Assembly: GCA_019359415.1 (NCBI GenBank)
Contig: JAHHHH010000008.1
Coordinates: 1 to 64,000, forward strand
Length of the DNA stretch: 64,000 nucleotides
Source: Iphinoe sp. HA4291-MV1
GTDB lineage: Bacteria > Cyanobacteriota > Cyanobacteriia > Cyanobacteriales > Nostocaceae
Direction: 5' to 3'
Position 1 is the first letter of the stretch; each line of letters starts with the position of its first letter. This document shows, one piece after another, positions 1 through 9,535 of the stretch. A program made the translations under genes and the position numbers. The notes below the pieces were generated by a model. The model had not been told where the DNA came from and did no database searches. It saw only the letters and a program-made list of their open reading frames with translations.

Positions 1-168
1 CAAACACTCGTCTACAAGTATCAAACACTCGTCTACAAGTATCAAACACTCGTCTACAAGTATCAAACACTCGTCTACAAGTATCAAACACTCGTCTACA
101 AGTATCAAACACTCGTCTACAAGTATCAAACACTCGTCTACAAGTATCCAACACTCGTCTACAAGTAT
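1..168. repeat. 21-nt direct tandem repeat, 8 copies
   Basis: Eight head-to-tail copies of a 21-nt unit (CAAACACTCG...AAGTAT) run from the first base of the window. Seven copies are identical and the eighth differs by one base (CCAAC for CAAAC). The array is cut by the window edge, so the true copy number is unknown. Twenty-one is a multiple of three, so the array would keep a reading frame, but no open frame runs through it into the next gene. Confidence 0.95.
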
Positions 169-215
169 CAAGAGCTTTAAGAGCTTATCCGAACCGTATT
201 GCCTATTTTTGAACC

Positions 216-1625
216 ATGAATTTAGAAGAAGCTGATGCTGTTGCAATTGCCACTGCTATACGAGAAGGCAAAGTGAGTGCAGTGGAGGTAACAAAAGCTG
301 CTTTACAAAGAATTACGGCGAGGAATAATGAACTCAATTGTTTTACAACTATAACTGCTGAGACTGCTTTGACACAAGCAGAAAGAATTGATGAGGAAAT
401 TGCCCAAGGTAAAAATCCTGGTTCTTTAGCTGGTGTCCCTTTCGCTGTCAAAAATCTTTTCGATATTGCTGGGTTAACGACTCTTGCTGGTGCAAAAATT
501 AACGCGGAAAATCCTCCAGCCACTCAGGATGCAACAGCAGTCGCAAGGTTGAAACAAGCGGGTGCAGTGCTCGTAGGCGCTTTAAATATGGATGAGTACG
601 CCTATGGGTTTGTGACAGAAAATTTTCACTATGGTGTGACACACAATCCTCATGATTTAAAGCGGATAGCTGGTGGTTCATCGGGTGGTTCAGCGGCTGC
701 TGTTGCAGCTGGTATGGTTCCACTGACGCTGGGTTCTGATACAAATGGTTCCATTCGCGTCCCTGCGGCTTTATGTGGTGTTTTTGGTTTAAAACCAACT
801 TACGGGCGATTATCGCGTGCTGGAGTCGCATTACTTTCCAGCAGTTTAGACCATGTTGGACCATTTGCCCGTTCGGTACGGGATATTTCTACAGCGTTTG
901 ATGCACTTCAGGGGGAAGATGAGAAAGACCCGGTTTGTACAAAACGTCCTCTAGAACTGTGTTTACCACAGTTAAATCAAGATATTGCTGATTTACGAAT
1001 TGCTATTGCGGATGATTATTTTGAAAAAGGAGCAAGTCCGCAAGCCTTAGAAGCAGTACAAAAGGTTGCTGATGCTTTGGATGTAACCCAGTATGTCACA
1101 ATACCTGAAGCGCATCGCGCCCGCGCAGCAGCTTTTGTGATCACAGCTTGTGAGGGAGCAAATTTACATTTGGAGAAACTGCGATCGCGAAGCGGCTCCT
1201 TTGGAGCATCGCGTCCCCAAGATTTTGATCCAGCAACACGCGATCGCTTTCTCGCTGGTGCTTTAATACCTAGTAGTTGGTACATTCAAGCACAGCGGTT
1301 TAGGAGATGGTATAGAGATAAAGTCCGAGAAATCTTTCAAAAGGTAGATGTCATTCTCGCTCCAACAACATCAATTTCTGCACCACTTATTGGTCAACAA
1401 ACCATGACTTTAGATGGTGAGGAAATTCTCGTGCGTCCTCATTTGGGGTTATATACTCAACCATTATCTTTTATCGGCTTGCCTGTTTTATCAGTGCCAA
1501 TTCAACGTATAAGCAATCTACCATTGGGCGTACAGTTAATAGCTGCACCTTATAATGAAACTCTAATTTTGAGTGTCGCAGCGGCGCTAGAAGCAAAGAA
1601 TGTCATCTCGGCACCAATCGTTTAG
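216..1625 (+). CDS. AtzE-like amidase (amidase signature family)
   Basis: A 469-residue amidase-signature hydrolase that should cleave an amide or urea-like C-N bond in the cytoplasm. The Ser-cisSer-Lys triad is visible: Lys79 in AVKNLFD, Ser155 in GGSSGG and Ser179 in SDTNGSIR. The SDTNGS form and overall similarity point to the AtzE (carboxybiuret hydrolase subunit-like) branch rather than GatA. AtzE proteins usually work with a small AtzG partner; none is visible here, though it could lie left of the window. The start is the first ATG and has no clear ribosome binding site. Around residues 321-334 the frame contains GSFGASRPQ, encoded by a palindromic repeat (1186-1215) that looks inserted. 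Substrate not determinable. Confidence 0.85.
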   Translation: MNLEEADAVAIATAIREGKVSAVEVTKAALQRITARNNELNCFTTITAETALTQAERIDEEIAQGKNPGSLAGVPFAVKNLFDIAGLTTLAGAKINAENPPATQDATAVARLKQAGAVLVGALNMDEYAYGFVTENFHYGVTHNPHDLKRIAGGSSGGSAAAVAAGMVPLTLGSDTNGSIRVPAALCGVFGLKPTYGRLSRAGVALLSSSLDHVGPFARSVRDISTAFDALQGEDEKDPVCTKRPLELCLPQLNQDIADLRIAIADDYFEKGASPQALEAVQKVADALDVTQYVTIPEAHRARAAAFVITACEGANLHLEKLRSRSGSFGASRPQDFDPATRDRFLAGALIPSSWYIQAQRFRRWYRDKVREIFQKVDVILAPTTSISAPLIGQQTMTLDGEEILVRPHLGLYTQPLSFIGLPVLSVPIQRISNLPLGVQLIAAPYNETLILSVAAALEAKNVISAPIV

Positions 1626-1685
1626 CTGACTGTCTGTGCCATTGCAAGGTAATTTAGCAATACTTCATCAATAAACGCCTGTTTT

Positions 1686-1860
1686 TTATTGGCAAGCAGA
1701 CTCGCGATTGTTGTGCACCTTCCTTTGCTCTAACCACCAGATAATAGTCACTAAAATTATTGAGGCGATCGCAATCAGTGCTGTGACGCGAAAAGTAGTA
1801 TCAAAGCCAAAAACTAGACCTTCAACAGGTGCATTTGCCACATCGGTGTCAGGTGCTTGT
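1686..1860 (-). pseudogene. C-terminal relic of a multidrug MFS-type transporter
   Basis: The last ~55 codons of a minus-strand frame read like the end of a DHA2/EmrB-type major facilitator protein: a hydrophobic stretch (ALIAIASIILVTIIWWLEQ) followed by a short charged tail. Upstream codons come from non-coding repeat sequence, so the remaining ~450 residues expected for this family are absent. I read it as a decayed gene end. It could instead be a chance hydrophobic frame; the call rests on resemblance only. Confidence 0.35.
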
Positions 1861-2113
1861 CGAAAATTGAAAAGCTTTTGGAGTAATCCGCGTACCGTGG
1901 GGCACACGGAAACGTACCTTGAAATGGGTAAACGCTTGGGGAGTTGTCCGAAAGTGGAACATAGTGTAAAAAACTGTGTTTCGGATAAGTATGAACCATA
2001 AGACCTATAAGAAGGGAAACCAGAAAAAGGCAAGTTCAGCCCAAGAATCTCCGCACTTGCAGGGCGGAGAGTGTCAACTATGGAGCTTATTATGCAGGTT
2101 TTGCGTGAACAAC

Positions 2114-2797
2114 TTATTCCACTAGACCATGCTTAATCGCAAAACGCACCAATTCTGCTCGGTTGCTAGTTTCGGTTTTTCTCAATAAACTACTAACGTA
2201 CTTTTCTATAGTCCTTGGACTCAGGTGTAACTGCTGACCCATTTCAGCATTAGAAAGACCATAAGTTAAAAGTTCCAGGACTTCCTGCTCTCTGGGAGTT
2301 AACTCAAAGAGGATGTGGGATTTTTGAATATCAGTCAACTCAGAGTGATGAGTGTCCAGCGATTTTGTGGGAGTGTGAGTCCCCAAATTTTCTGGATGAG
2401 AAAAACCATACTCAGATTGAATGATTTGCGATCGCTCCAGAAGATTGCGAATTGCTGCTGCTAACTCTTCTAGTTCAAAAGGCTTGGGCAGGTACAAATC
2501 GCATCCTGACTGGTAGCCTAGGATTCTTTCTTGAGTCTTGGTTCTCGCTGTTAGCAGTATAACAGGTAACAATCGGAACCCCGATTGTTGACGTACCCGT
2601 CGCACTAAGTCATATCCATTCATGCGTGGCATGATGATATCAGTAACCATCAAATCAGGATGATACTCCTCTACCATTGCCAAAGCCTGTTGACCATCAT
2701 CTGCTGTAATCACTGAGTAGCCAGACAGTTCAAGATAATCGCTGATAGATAGACGAGTGCCCAGATCGTCATCCACTATGAGGATCGTCAAGGGCAT
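2114..2797 (-). CDS. NarL/LuxR-type response regulator
   Basis: A two-component regulator of 227 residues from the ATG at 2797 (MPLTILIVDDD). The frame can be extended 17 codons upstream, but those precede the receiver fold and look non-native. Receiver domain: acidic pair in VDDD, phospho-acceptor Asp in DLMVTDIIMP, conserved Lys in LPKPF. The C-terminal part (LTPREQEVLELLTYGLSNAEM...) is a LuxR/GerE helix-turn-helix. No histidine kinase is adjacent, so the partner is unknown. The protein should bind DNA after phosphorylation. Followed downstream by the transporter relic, so it is probably monocistronic. Confidence 0.9.
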   Translation of the reverse strand: MPLTILIVDDDLGTRLSISDYLELSGYSVITADDGQQALAMVEEYHPDLMVTDIIMPRMNGYDLVRRVRQQSGFRLLPVILLTARTKTQERILGYQSGCDLYLPKPFELEELAAAIRNLLERSQIIQSEYGFSHPENLGTHTPTKSLDTHHSELTDIQKSHILFELTPREQEVLELLTYGLSNAEMGQQLHLSPRTIEKYVSSLLRKTETSNRAELVRFAIKHGLVE

Positions 2798-2848
2798 GGA
2801 TCGTACACCCCTAGCATTTTTTACTCTTGAGTTTGCTTTCGTAAGCAC

Positions 2849-3826
2849 TATAAGTAAACACAGGTAAGAATAGTACTCTTATGTTTCATACTATGACAGG
2901 ATTACCAATTAATAACTTCCTAATAGTTAACTGATAAAGTCAATCTTAAATCCCTCTTTAAGGTTAACGAGTTCAACTGACTACTCTATACATTATATAG
3001 TAACGTATTAATTATTACAATATTTCTAGAAATCGCGTTGAATGGGATGTGAGTTGAAAAATCTAGAGATTATAGTTTGGGCAAATCAAAGATTGAACCC
3101 AAGAGAAACGATAAGAATCTATGTCTTACTGTTTTGAATGTTGTACATAATAGGTAGCTCCGTCATGCCATTTTTTCCTTGCTTTGTCAACAAACTATGG
3201 CTAATATCTCTCCATAACTCCTTTGTTAACTGCTGTCTATAGTCATATTGTGTCTTTTTTCTTAACTGTTTCAACTTTATCTACTTAAGCGTAAATTCTA
3301 AATTGAAATCGAAGGATGATTTCTTGAGGGTGCAGCCAAGCTAAAAGCTGAGTGTAAAGCTAATCCCCATTTTTTAAATGGTTCCCCTCATAAGAAGGCA
3401 ATAAGAATAAATACTTAATTAATTTCAGAGAATAAATCTGTGCCTTGTCATTTCTCCCTATATTTAACGACAGGTATGTTATTGCTTCACCAAGATGAGA
3501 AAAGAGTGATATCCTTTTTATGTTATGTCAGACTGGGAAAACTTTCATACCTAAAACTTAATACACTAAGGCTTTGAAAGTATTTGTCAATTCGCAAACA
3601 GACCAAACTGTTCAGAGGCTGCTGTAACCTTTGTAAAGCAGACATTCTGTATTTTGCCCGCAGCGAAAGTGACACGCCAGCACATAAGCAAGATATAGCT
3701 AACGCCATTTGGTAGGTTCATGATCCCCCTTGAGTGAATTACTAGTGGGTAAAAAGTAGGTATTTTACTCATCACATCTATAATTGAATTTGATTTGTCA
3801 TTCAAAGCACACTTGGACAATAGATT
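2849..3826. other. AT-rich intergenic region, nothing recognised
   Basis: About 980 bases between the divergent regulator and ybaB genes. It is AT-rich with short poly-A/T runs and no convincing frame or structured RNA that I can recognise by eye. It must contain promoters for both flanking genes. Confidence 0.6.
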
Positions 3827-4174
3827 ATGACAGGAAAAGGACAGGGATTTGGCTTTGGCTTGGGAAAAATGAAAGAATTGGCTGATGCCTTCAAAAAAGC
3901 GCAGCAAGTTCAAGAAGGCGCAAAGCAACTCCAAGAAGAATTGGAGCAAATGGAGATTCAAGGAGAGGCTGGCGGTGGTTTAGTCAAAGTCATTGTTAGT
4001 GGTAACCAAGAACCTAAGCGAGTGGAAATCTCTCCAAATGCATTGCACGAAGGAGCAGAAGTCCTTTCTGATCTTGTAGCAGCAGCAATGAAAGATGCTT
4101 ACAACAAATCCACTGCAACAATGCGTGAACGCATGGAACAACTGACTAGTGGGTTAGAGCTTCCAGGATTTTAG
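3827..4174 (+). CDS. ybaB: YbaB/EbfC family nucleoid-associated protein
   Basis: A 115-residue protein with the YbaB/EbfC layout: glycine-rich start ([11 protein letters not shown]), a long helix ([20 protein letters not shown]), central strands with [20 protein letters not shown], and a helical C-terminus. Family members form tweezer-like dimers that bind DNA and associate with the nucleoid. Length is normal. In many bacteria ybaB sits between dnaX and recR; here it stands alone, followed by repeats and then a tyrosine phosphatase gene. Confidence 0.93.
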   Translation: MTGKGQGFGFGLGKMKELADAFKKAQQVQEGAKQLQEELEQMEIQGEAGGGLVKVIVSGNQEPKRVEISPNALHEGAEVLSDLVAAAMKDAYNKSTATMRERMEQLTSGLELPGF

Positions 4175-4594
4175 TCACAAGATTGAAAAGAACTCAGTGT
4201 CCCAGCTAGGAACTCAGCAATTTTTCAGTGGCTGGTCCTACCGTCAACTGATTTCAGACCACTGAATCTCTGATAAGCGTGGGGGCGGTGTGTACCCACC
4301 ACTCCTCAACGCCCTTCTCAAGAGCATAGACGCTCTTGGGTATCTCCTGTAGCCTACCAGCATGGCGGTGCTGCCGAACGGAGAGGCTTTGCTGTGTTGG
4401 CGCAAGCCTCCGCAAGACTTACGCCAGTTTCCTCTGTCGGGAAACGTCGGTGCAGTAACGGACCCCTCCGCACAGAATCCCACAATCCCCAAGTTGAATT
4501 CTGACTGCTGAGTTGCTGAGTTCTTTCTTGGTCAAAATTGCCTAGATTATGGACTGTAGACTATTGATTATGGACTGCACGAAGCACAATATAT
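4175..4594. other. Intergenic region with dispersed repeat fragments
   Basis: About 420 bases with no gene. Bases ~4280-4470 contain GC-rich segments (for example CTCTGTCGGGAAAC, also near 32300) of the kind scattered between genes in this window. The ~80-codon minus-strand frame here is built of repeat sequence and is not a credible gene. Confidence 0.6.
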
Positions 4595-5077
4595 ATGCCT
4601 TACAAGCTGCTGTTTGTCTGCCTGGGGAACATCTGCCGATCGCCAGCGGCAGAAAACATAATGAACTATCTCATCAACCAGCACCGATTGAGTGAACACA
4701 TTATTTGTGACTCTGCTGGGACATCAAGCTATCACATCGGTAGTCCACCTGATTCACGCATGAATGCTGCAGCACAGCAAAAACTGCAAATTAAATTGCG
4801 TGGTAGAGCACGCCAGCTCCAAATATCTGATCTTGAAAACTTTGATTTGATTTTGGCGATGGACCGAGAGAATTATGAGGAGATCCTCTATCTTGACCCA
4901 ACTGGAAAATATCAGCAGAAAGTACGCTTAATATGTGACTTTTGCTCTAAGCACAACCTCAAGGAAGTTCCAGACCCGTACTACGGTGGTGCAGACGGAT
5001 TTAATCTGGTGATTGACCTACTTGTCGATGCTTGTGAAGGTTTGCTGAAATACCTTCCTAAAACACCAATTCAGTAA
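4595..5077 (+). CDS. Low-molecular-weight protein-tyrosine phosphatase
   Basis: A 160-residue cytoplasmic phosphatase. The P-loop CLGNICRS (C-x5-R-S) lies at residues ~9-16 with the nucleophilic cysteine and binding arginine intact, and the general-acid aspartate is in VPDPYYGG near residue 130. Length is normal for the family. Such enzymes dephosphorylate tyrosines, often on exopolysaccharide kinases; no kinase is nearby, so the substrate is open. ATG start; upstream spacing consists of repeat sequence, which suggests its own promoter. Confidence 0.93.
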   Translation: MPYKLLFVCLGNICRSPAAENIMNYLINQHRLSEHIICDSAGTSSYHIGSPPDSRMNAAAQQKLQIKLRGRARQLQISDLENFDLILAMDRENYEEILYLDPTGKYQQKVRLICDFCSKHNLKEVPDPYYGGADGFNLVIDLLVDACEGLLKYLPKTPIQ

Positions 5078-5254
5078 TTACCGATAGAGTCGGTGATTCA
5101 TTTCTAGTACTGCCTCTTAAGATACACATTTTATAACGCTTATATAGCAAGGTTTTCAGAAAGTGAATAAAAATGTGTTTCTTTCATTCGTTGCGAGGGG
5201 ATTTAATTCTTTTGACTTTTGACTTTTGACTTTTGACTTCCCCTGGTGGGGCGC

Positions 5255-7387
5255 TCACATCTGTTTAGCTCCAGTTAGTCTTAATTTTAATTCGTGACAT
5301 TCTTTTACTAATGGAATATCTAATTCTGTGGCAATTGTTAAAGCTTGCTCACAATACTCAATAGCCAGTTCTTGCTCGCCTAACTTTTGATAAAGTTCTG
5401 CTAAACGCTTAATAACTCTAGCTTCGTCAGAGCGAGCGCCAATTCTTTGAAAAATTTTTAATGACTTCTGCAAATATTCTAAAGCTTCTGAATACCGTTC
5501 AAGATTCATCAAGTTAATTGCTAAAGATTCTGAAACATAGCTCTCTTGCTCATCTTGATGCGCTTCACGGAAAATTATCAAGCTCTGCTTGAAGTACTCA
5601 ATTGATTTGTCATAATTTTCTAAAAAATAGTAAGCATTACCTAAATTTAATAAAGTTAAGCTCTCTCTTTTCTCTCTTTTGCTTTCTTGGATTTTCCTAA
5701 TGAGCGCCAAGCACTGTTCTTCATACTCAATTGTTCTAGCATAATCCCCCATAGTAAGGTAAGTAGTTCCCAAATTTCCTAATCCTTCTCCCTCCATATA
5801 GCTATCCCGATTTTCTTGGGCAATTGATAGCTGTTGTTGGTAACACTCAATTGCCTTGGAATAGTTTTTTAGTTTACAGTAACTAAAGCCTAAAATTCCC
5901 AGAGACATCGCCTCCGTTCTAGGGTTTCCAATTTCTTTCTCAAATGCCAAATACTGCTCACCATACTCAATTGTTTTGCTGTAGTCTCCCAGAGAATTGT
6001 AAATATTTCTCAAACCTTGTACAGCTTGCGCCTCCAGTATACGTTCCTGGATTTCTTGTGCGATCGCCAGTTCCTGTTGATAGTACTCTATTGCCTTGAT
6101 ATGCTCTCCCAAGGAATGGTAAACTTTGCCTAAATTTCCTAGCGCCCTCGCTTCATCATAGGGTTTTTGTGTTTCCTGTGCGATCGCTAGTTGCTGCTGG
6201 TAATGCTCGATAGCCTTGGTATTATCACTTAGAGCATGAAAAACATCTCCTAAATTTCCTAAAACATCCCCCTCTAATTCACGGTGATGAATTTGCTGTG
6301 CGAATGCTAGCGCCTGAGCATAGTAATCAATGGCTGTATCATAATTTTCCAAATGATAGTAGCAGTTTCCCAAGTAGTTGAGAGTAGATACCTCCCATGA
6401 ATGATTTTGGATTTCTTGATCAACTACTAAACGTTTTTGAAAATATTCAATTGCTCTACCATAATTGTTCAAAAAGAAATAGATCCCTCCCAAAGCTCCT
6501 AAAGCAATACTTTCAGCTTGAGGGTCTTGAACTCTTCGAGCAATAACTAATTCTTGCTGATAATACTCAATCGCTTGAGTGTAGTCATTTAGAAAACGGT
6601 AAGTATCGCCTAACCCTTTAAGAACCATCCCTTCCAAAAAGGGATTCTCAATTTCCCGTGCAATTAGCAGAGACTGTTGATAGTACTTAATTGCTTTGGT
6701 ATAGTCTCCTTGGGACATATAGGCACCTCCCAGATTGCTTAAAGCATTCCCCTCTTGATGGCGATCCTGAAATTCATGCACAATTGCTAGTTGTTGTTGG
6801 TAGCAATCTATTGCTTTGGCATAGTCTTTTAGGTACCAATGGGCATGACCTAGACTGTCTAAGATTTCCGCCTCCTTTTCGCAATTTTGAATTTCTTTTG
6901 CAATTACTAAACTCTGCTGTAGGTAATCAATTGCTTTATGAGCATCTCTGTGGAAATATGCTTCTCCTAAACTTTTCAGAGCATCTGTTTCCTCTTCGCG
7001 ATCTTGAAGTTCCTGTGCGACTTTCAGTTGCAACTGGCGGCATTCAATAGATTTATCATAATCTTGCAAGGTATTGTAAAAAATTCCTAGAGTATGTAGA
7101 GTATGCCTTTCTCCCTGGCGATCCTGAATCTCCCGACAAATTGCTAAACTCTGTTGAAAACATTCAAGTTCCTTGGCGGAGTTTCCTAAGTCAGAATAAG
7201 CCATCCCTAGAACTCTGAGAGCTTCCGCTTCTGAGGAGCGAGCGTTCCACACTGTCTGCTCAAATACTAAATGGAAGTCTAAAACTTCAGCAAAGTTTTT
7301 TATATCAAAGGAAGCCATTACTAATTCGCCTAGAATAGCCTCCTTTGAGGCAAGATCTTTTTGGATTTCTTCTCTTATAATTGCCAA
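5255..7387 (-). CDS. Long TPR-array protein, main part of an interrupted gene
   Basis: A 710-codon frame made almost wholly of about 16 tetratricopeptide repeats of ~40 residues (pattern NLGxxYxxLGDYxKAIEYYQQxLAIAxE), expected to fold as a superhelical protein-binding scaffold. It has no signal peptide or membrane segment. The nominal start is a TTG without a ribosome binding site. Directly upstream and in the same frame, ten sense codons (YTKAVECHEKR...) and one TAA (7421-7423) join it to the frame at 7421-7819. TPR homology runs straight across that TAA, so this is most likely the 3' part of one gene of ~853 sense codons. The nearest internal ATG is at 7318. It follows a STAND ATPase gene on the same strand and is probably its sensor. 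Confidence 0.85.
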   Translation of the reverse strand: MAIIREEIQKDLASKEAILGELVMASFDIKNFAEVLDFHLVFEQTVWNARSSEAEALRVLGMAYSDLGNSAKELECFQQSLAICREIQDRQGERHTLHTLGIFYNTLQDYDKSIECRQLQLKVAQELQDREEETDALKSLGEAYFHRDAHKAIDYLQQSLVIAKEIQNCEKEAEILDSLGHAHWYLKDYAKAIDCYQQQLAIVHEFQDRHQEGNALSNLGGAYMSQGDYTKAIKYYQQSLLIAREIENPFLEGMVLKGLGDTYRFLNDYTQAIEYYQQELVIARRVQDPQAESIALGALGGIYFFLNNYGRAIEYFQKRLVVDQEIQNHSWEVSTLNYLGNCYYHLENYDTAIDYYAQALAFAQQIHHRELEGDVLGNLGDVFHALSDNTKAIEHYQQQLAIAQETQKPYDEARALGNLGKVYHSLGEHIKAIEYYQQELAIAQEIQERILEAQAVQGLRNIYNSLGDYSKTIEYGEQYLAFEKEIGNPRTEAMSLGILGFSYCKLKNYSKAIECYQQQLSIAQENRDSYMEGEGLGNLGTTYLTMGDYARTIEYEEQCLALIRKIQESKREKRESLTLLNLGNAYYFLENYDKSIEYFKQSLIIFREAHQDEQESYVSESLAINLMNLERYSEALEYLQKSLKIFQRIGARSDEARVIKRLAELYQKLGEQELAIEYCEQALTIATELDIPLVKECHELKLRLTGAKQM

Positions 7388-7420
7388 TCTTTTTTCATGG
7401 CATTCAACTGCTTTTGTATA

Positions 7421-7819
7421 TTATCCAACAATTTTATATGACCCACCTAAACCAAGTAATAAAGATGTGTCTAGTATGGGACTTAACTTGTTTAAAACTC
7501 TACTATATAAGTCTATTCTTTCGCGATGATAGCCCCAAGTCAAAAGTTGATTGTCTAATGTTTGTTGAGTAGGAGTATTAAGACGAACAAACAGAATTGT
7601 TTTGGCTCTTTCCCAGTCTTCTACTTCACAAAGATGCTCAAATGATTGCATGTAGCGGCGCACCTTATCTAAATTACTAACAGTAGGTGGTGGCTCATCC
7701 TCAACGTTAAAGAAGTATTCTACTGCTTGATAATAGAAAAATGTCTCTATAGGAACTTCATCTAAATTGATTCCCAAATCGGTAAACACTAAATTACCAA
7801 GTGTTGGTGAGTTATTCAT
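7421..7819 (-). CDS. N-terminal part of the TPR protein, ended by in-frame TAA
   Basis: A 132-codon frame starting at an ATG 15 bases after the STAND ATPase stop codon. It is helical and acidic (EDWERAKTILFVRL...) and ends in LLLGLGGSYKIVG, which is the first half of a TPR; the second half (YTKAVECHEKRLAII) continues after the TAA in the same frame. CAA or GAA to TAA would account for this. Whether the product is a short protein, a readthrough protein or nothing cannot be seen. Operon position suggests co-translation with the ATPase. Confidence 0.75.
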   Translation of the reverse strand: MNNSPTLGNLVFTDLGINLDEVPIETFFYYQAVEYFFNVEDEPPPTVSNLDKVRRYMQSFEHLCEVEDWERAKTILFVRLNTPTQQTLDNQLLTWGYHRERIDLYSRVLNKLSPILDTSLLLGLGGSYKIVG

Positions 7820-7834
7820 AATACTGACTTCACT

Positions 7835-9289
7835 TTACTTCAAGCTTTGCAATAATTTGTTTCGGTATTCTATCGCCACACTACGAACTAGATTATGTTG
7901 TCCTAGAAGGCGCTTATGATTATGATTATTAGAGGTTTCTACTAAGAAACGATTAAATAATTCTTCTAAAGCTTTTTCTTTCCGCTCCTTACTACACTCC
8001 TGATGCTCTACGCGCTTCACTAACCCTGCGAGTTGCATCAGCCATCCTTCCTCTTGGACGGGAACGCGATAGACTGAAGCTGCACAAATCAAGATATAAG
8101 CATCCCTTACCTGAGTTGCCAAACGCTCAAAAACAGTCTTTAGTCTTTCTGCATAAACTTCTAGTCTTACCTTTTGGGTTAGTTTGTGTAATTGCCAATC
8201 ATCGTCTGCCCCAATAATTTTCTTAGCATTTGCCTCTGCTTCTGCTATAGCCTTTTCCACCTCTTCTATATTGCTGCTAACTGTATCCCAGTATGCCTGT
8301 ACATTCCCTTCAAAAGATTCAAAAATCTCCCCAATAATTACCCGTAACATAAGAGGATGACCTTTGTAGGCTTTGCCAATTCGTAATAGCAAGGTTCTGT
8401 CGGGAGACTCTTGGCTAGCGTCTAACCCTGTTGCTTCAAATAGTGCAACCTGCTCAGATTCCTCTAGTCCATATAGAATTTGGTGATGCAAGAAAGTTTT
8501 GTAACGGGAGTACACCAGCTTCACAGGTAAATCCTGTGAAGTGATAATTAATCGACTTCGGCAAGATTCTGCTGACAAAAAGTTCAAAAAGAATTTTTCC
8601 CACCACGGATCAGCGAAATCACCCCAACCGTCTTCTTCATTTCCAGTCAGCAATCTTTCTAAAGAATCAATTAATACTAAGACCTGATGCTTGTGTAAAT
8701 ACGCCAGCAACTTTGGCAACAATAGTTCTGGTTTTTTTTCCTCTGGTGAAAGTCTTTCTCTCCACTCCTCTAACCATCTAGCAGCAACACTAGCAAAGTC
8801 CGTGGGTTTGTCCTCATAGTCAAAATTTGCTCGGCGAAATTTGTTTTTCCAGTCTCCACCAAACCAGTCTTGCAACTCGTCTGCCAATTTTTCAGCTAAA
8901 GCAGTTTTACCAATTCCTGTCAGTCCTAGGATTAGCAAGAGGCGACAAGATCCACGAAGTTCATCACTCAGTTCTGTGACTAGTTTCTCTCGACCTACCC
9001 AAGCATAGTCATAGGTATAAAATTCTGGTCTAAAATCCGTCTGCGCAGTTGGACTGTTATCAATAATCTCTTGCCAGTTATTTATATTTACTCTTTGACA
9101 AATTTCAATAAAGGTATCTCGGTCAATTGGAATCCTTCTCCAAAACCGTTTCAAACTTGCTGCTGAGATTATAGTATTGGTATTTTCAGGCTGACTCCAT
9201 TTAGCACTTGTTTTTGTCCATCCTTTCTTTTTTCTAGCCTGATCAACTATTTCTAACCCTTGCTTGGATGCTTTCAAAGAAACTGCCAT
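7835..9289 (-). CDS. STAND-class (NB-ARC-like) ATPase
   Basis: A 484-residue signal-transduction ATPase counted from the ATG at 9289; the frame extends to a TTG at 9346 but MAVSLKASKQGLEIV is where the conserved part begins. Residues 1-80 form a small helical domain (GWTKTSAKW...SLKRFWRR...FIEICQRV) often found ahead of NB-ARC modules in cyanobacteria. The P-loop GLTGIGKT is at 122-129, Walker B LVLIDSLE at ~204-211, sensor-like RLIITSQ at 246-252, and GHPL at 310-313 matches the GxP motif. The C-terminal third is helical. Unlike most STAND proteins it has no fused repeat sensor; the TPR array is in the next cistron. No catalytic effector domain is recognised. Confidence 0.85.
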   Translation of the reverse strand: MAVSLKASKQGLEIVDQARKKKGWTKTSAKWSQPENTNTIISAASLKRFWRRIPIDRDTFIEICQRVNINNWQEIIDNSPTAQTDFRPEFYTYDYAWVGREKLVTELSDELRGSCRLLLILGLTGIGKTALAEKLADELQDWFGGDWKNKFRRANFDYEDKPTDFASVAARWLEEWRERLSPEEKKPELLLPKLLAYLHKHQVLVLIDSLERLLTGNEEDGWGDFADPWWEKFFLNFLSAESCRSRLIITSQDLPVKLVYSRYKTFLHHQILYGLEESEQVALFEATGLDASQESPDRTLLLRIGKAYKGHPLMLRVIIGEIFESFEGNVQAYWDTVSSNIEEVEKAIAEAEANAKKIIGADDDWQLHKLTQKVRLEVYAERLKTVFERLATQVRDAYILICAASVYRVPVQEEGWLMQLAGLVKRVEHQECSKERKEKALEELFNRFLVETSNNHNHKRLLGQHNLVRSVAIEYRNKLLQSLK

Positions 9290-9535
9290 TCTTGGGAGTA
9301 TTTCACTTTTTAGGTATACATAAGTAATTACCAATTCAAGTTGCAACTTTCCAGATTTCCAAACAAAGTAGACTTGTAAAACTGAGCTACTCTTAATAGC
9401 TAATTTTTTTACGGATTTTAACTCACTTCTGGCTCACTTTCTCAACCAACGATGAAGATGAGCCGAAAATGAGGCTTTTAGACATAGTTATCTCGAGTTT
9501 CATAGAGATATCGAGAGCCAAGAAGGTATAACTCC

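Noticed and set aside
7421-7423. Recoded stop (selenocysteine or pyrrolysine)
   Set aside because: The codon is TAA, which is not used for either; a nonsense mutation or sequencing error is simpler.
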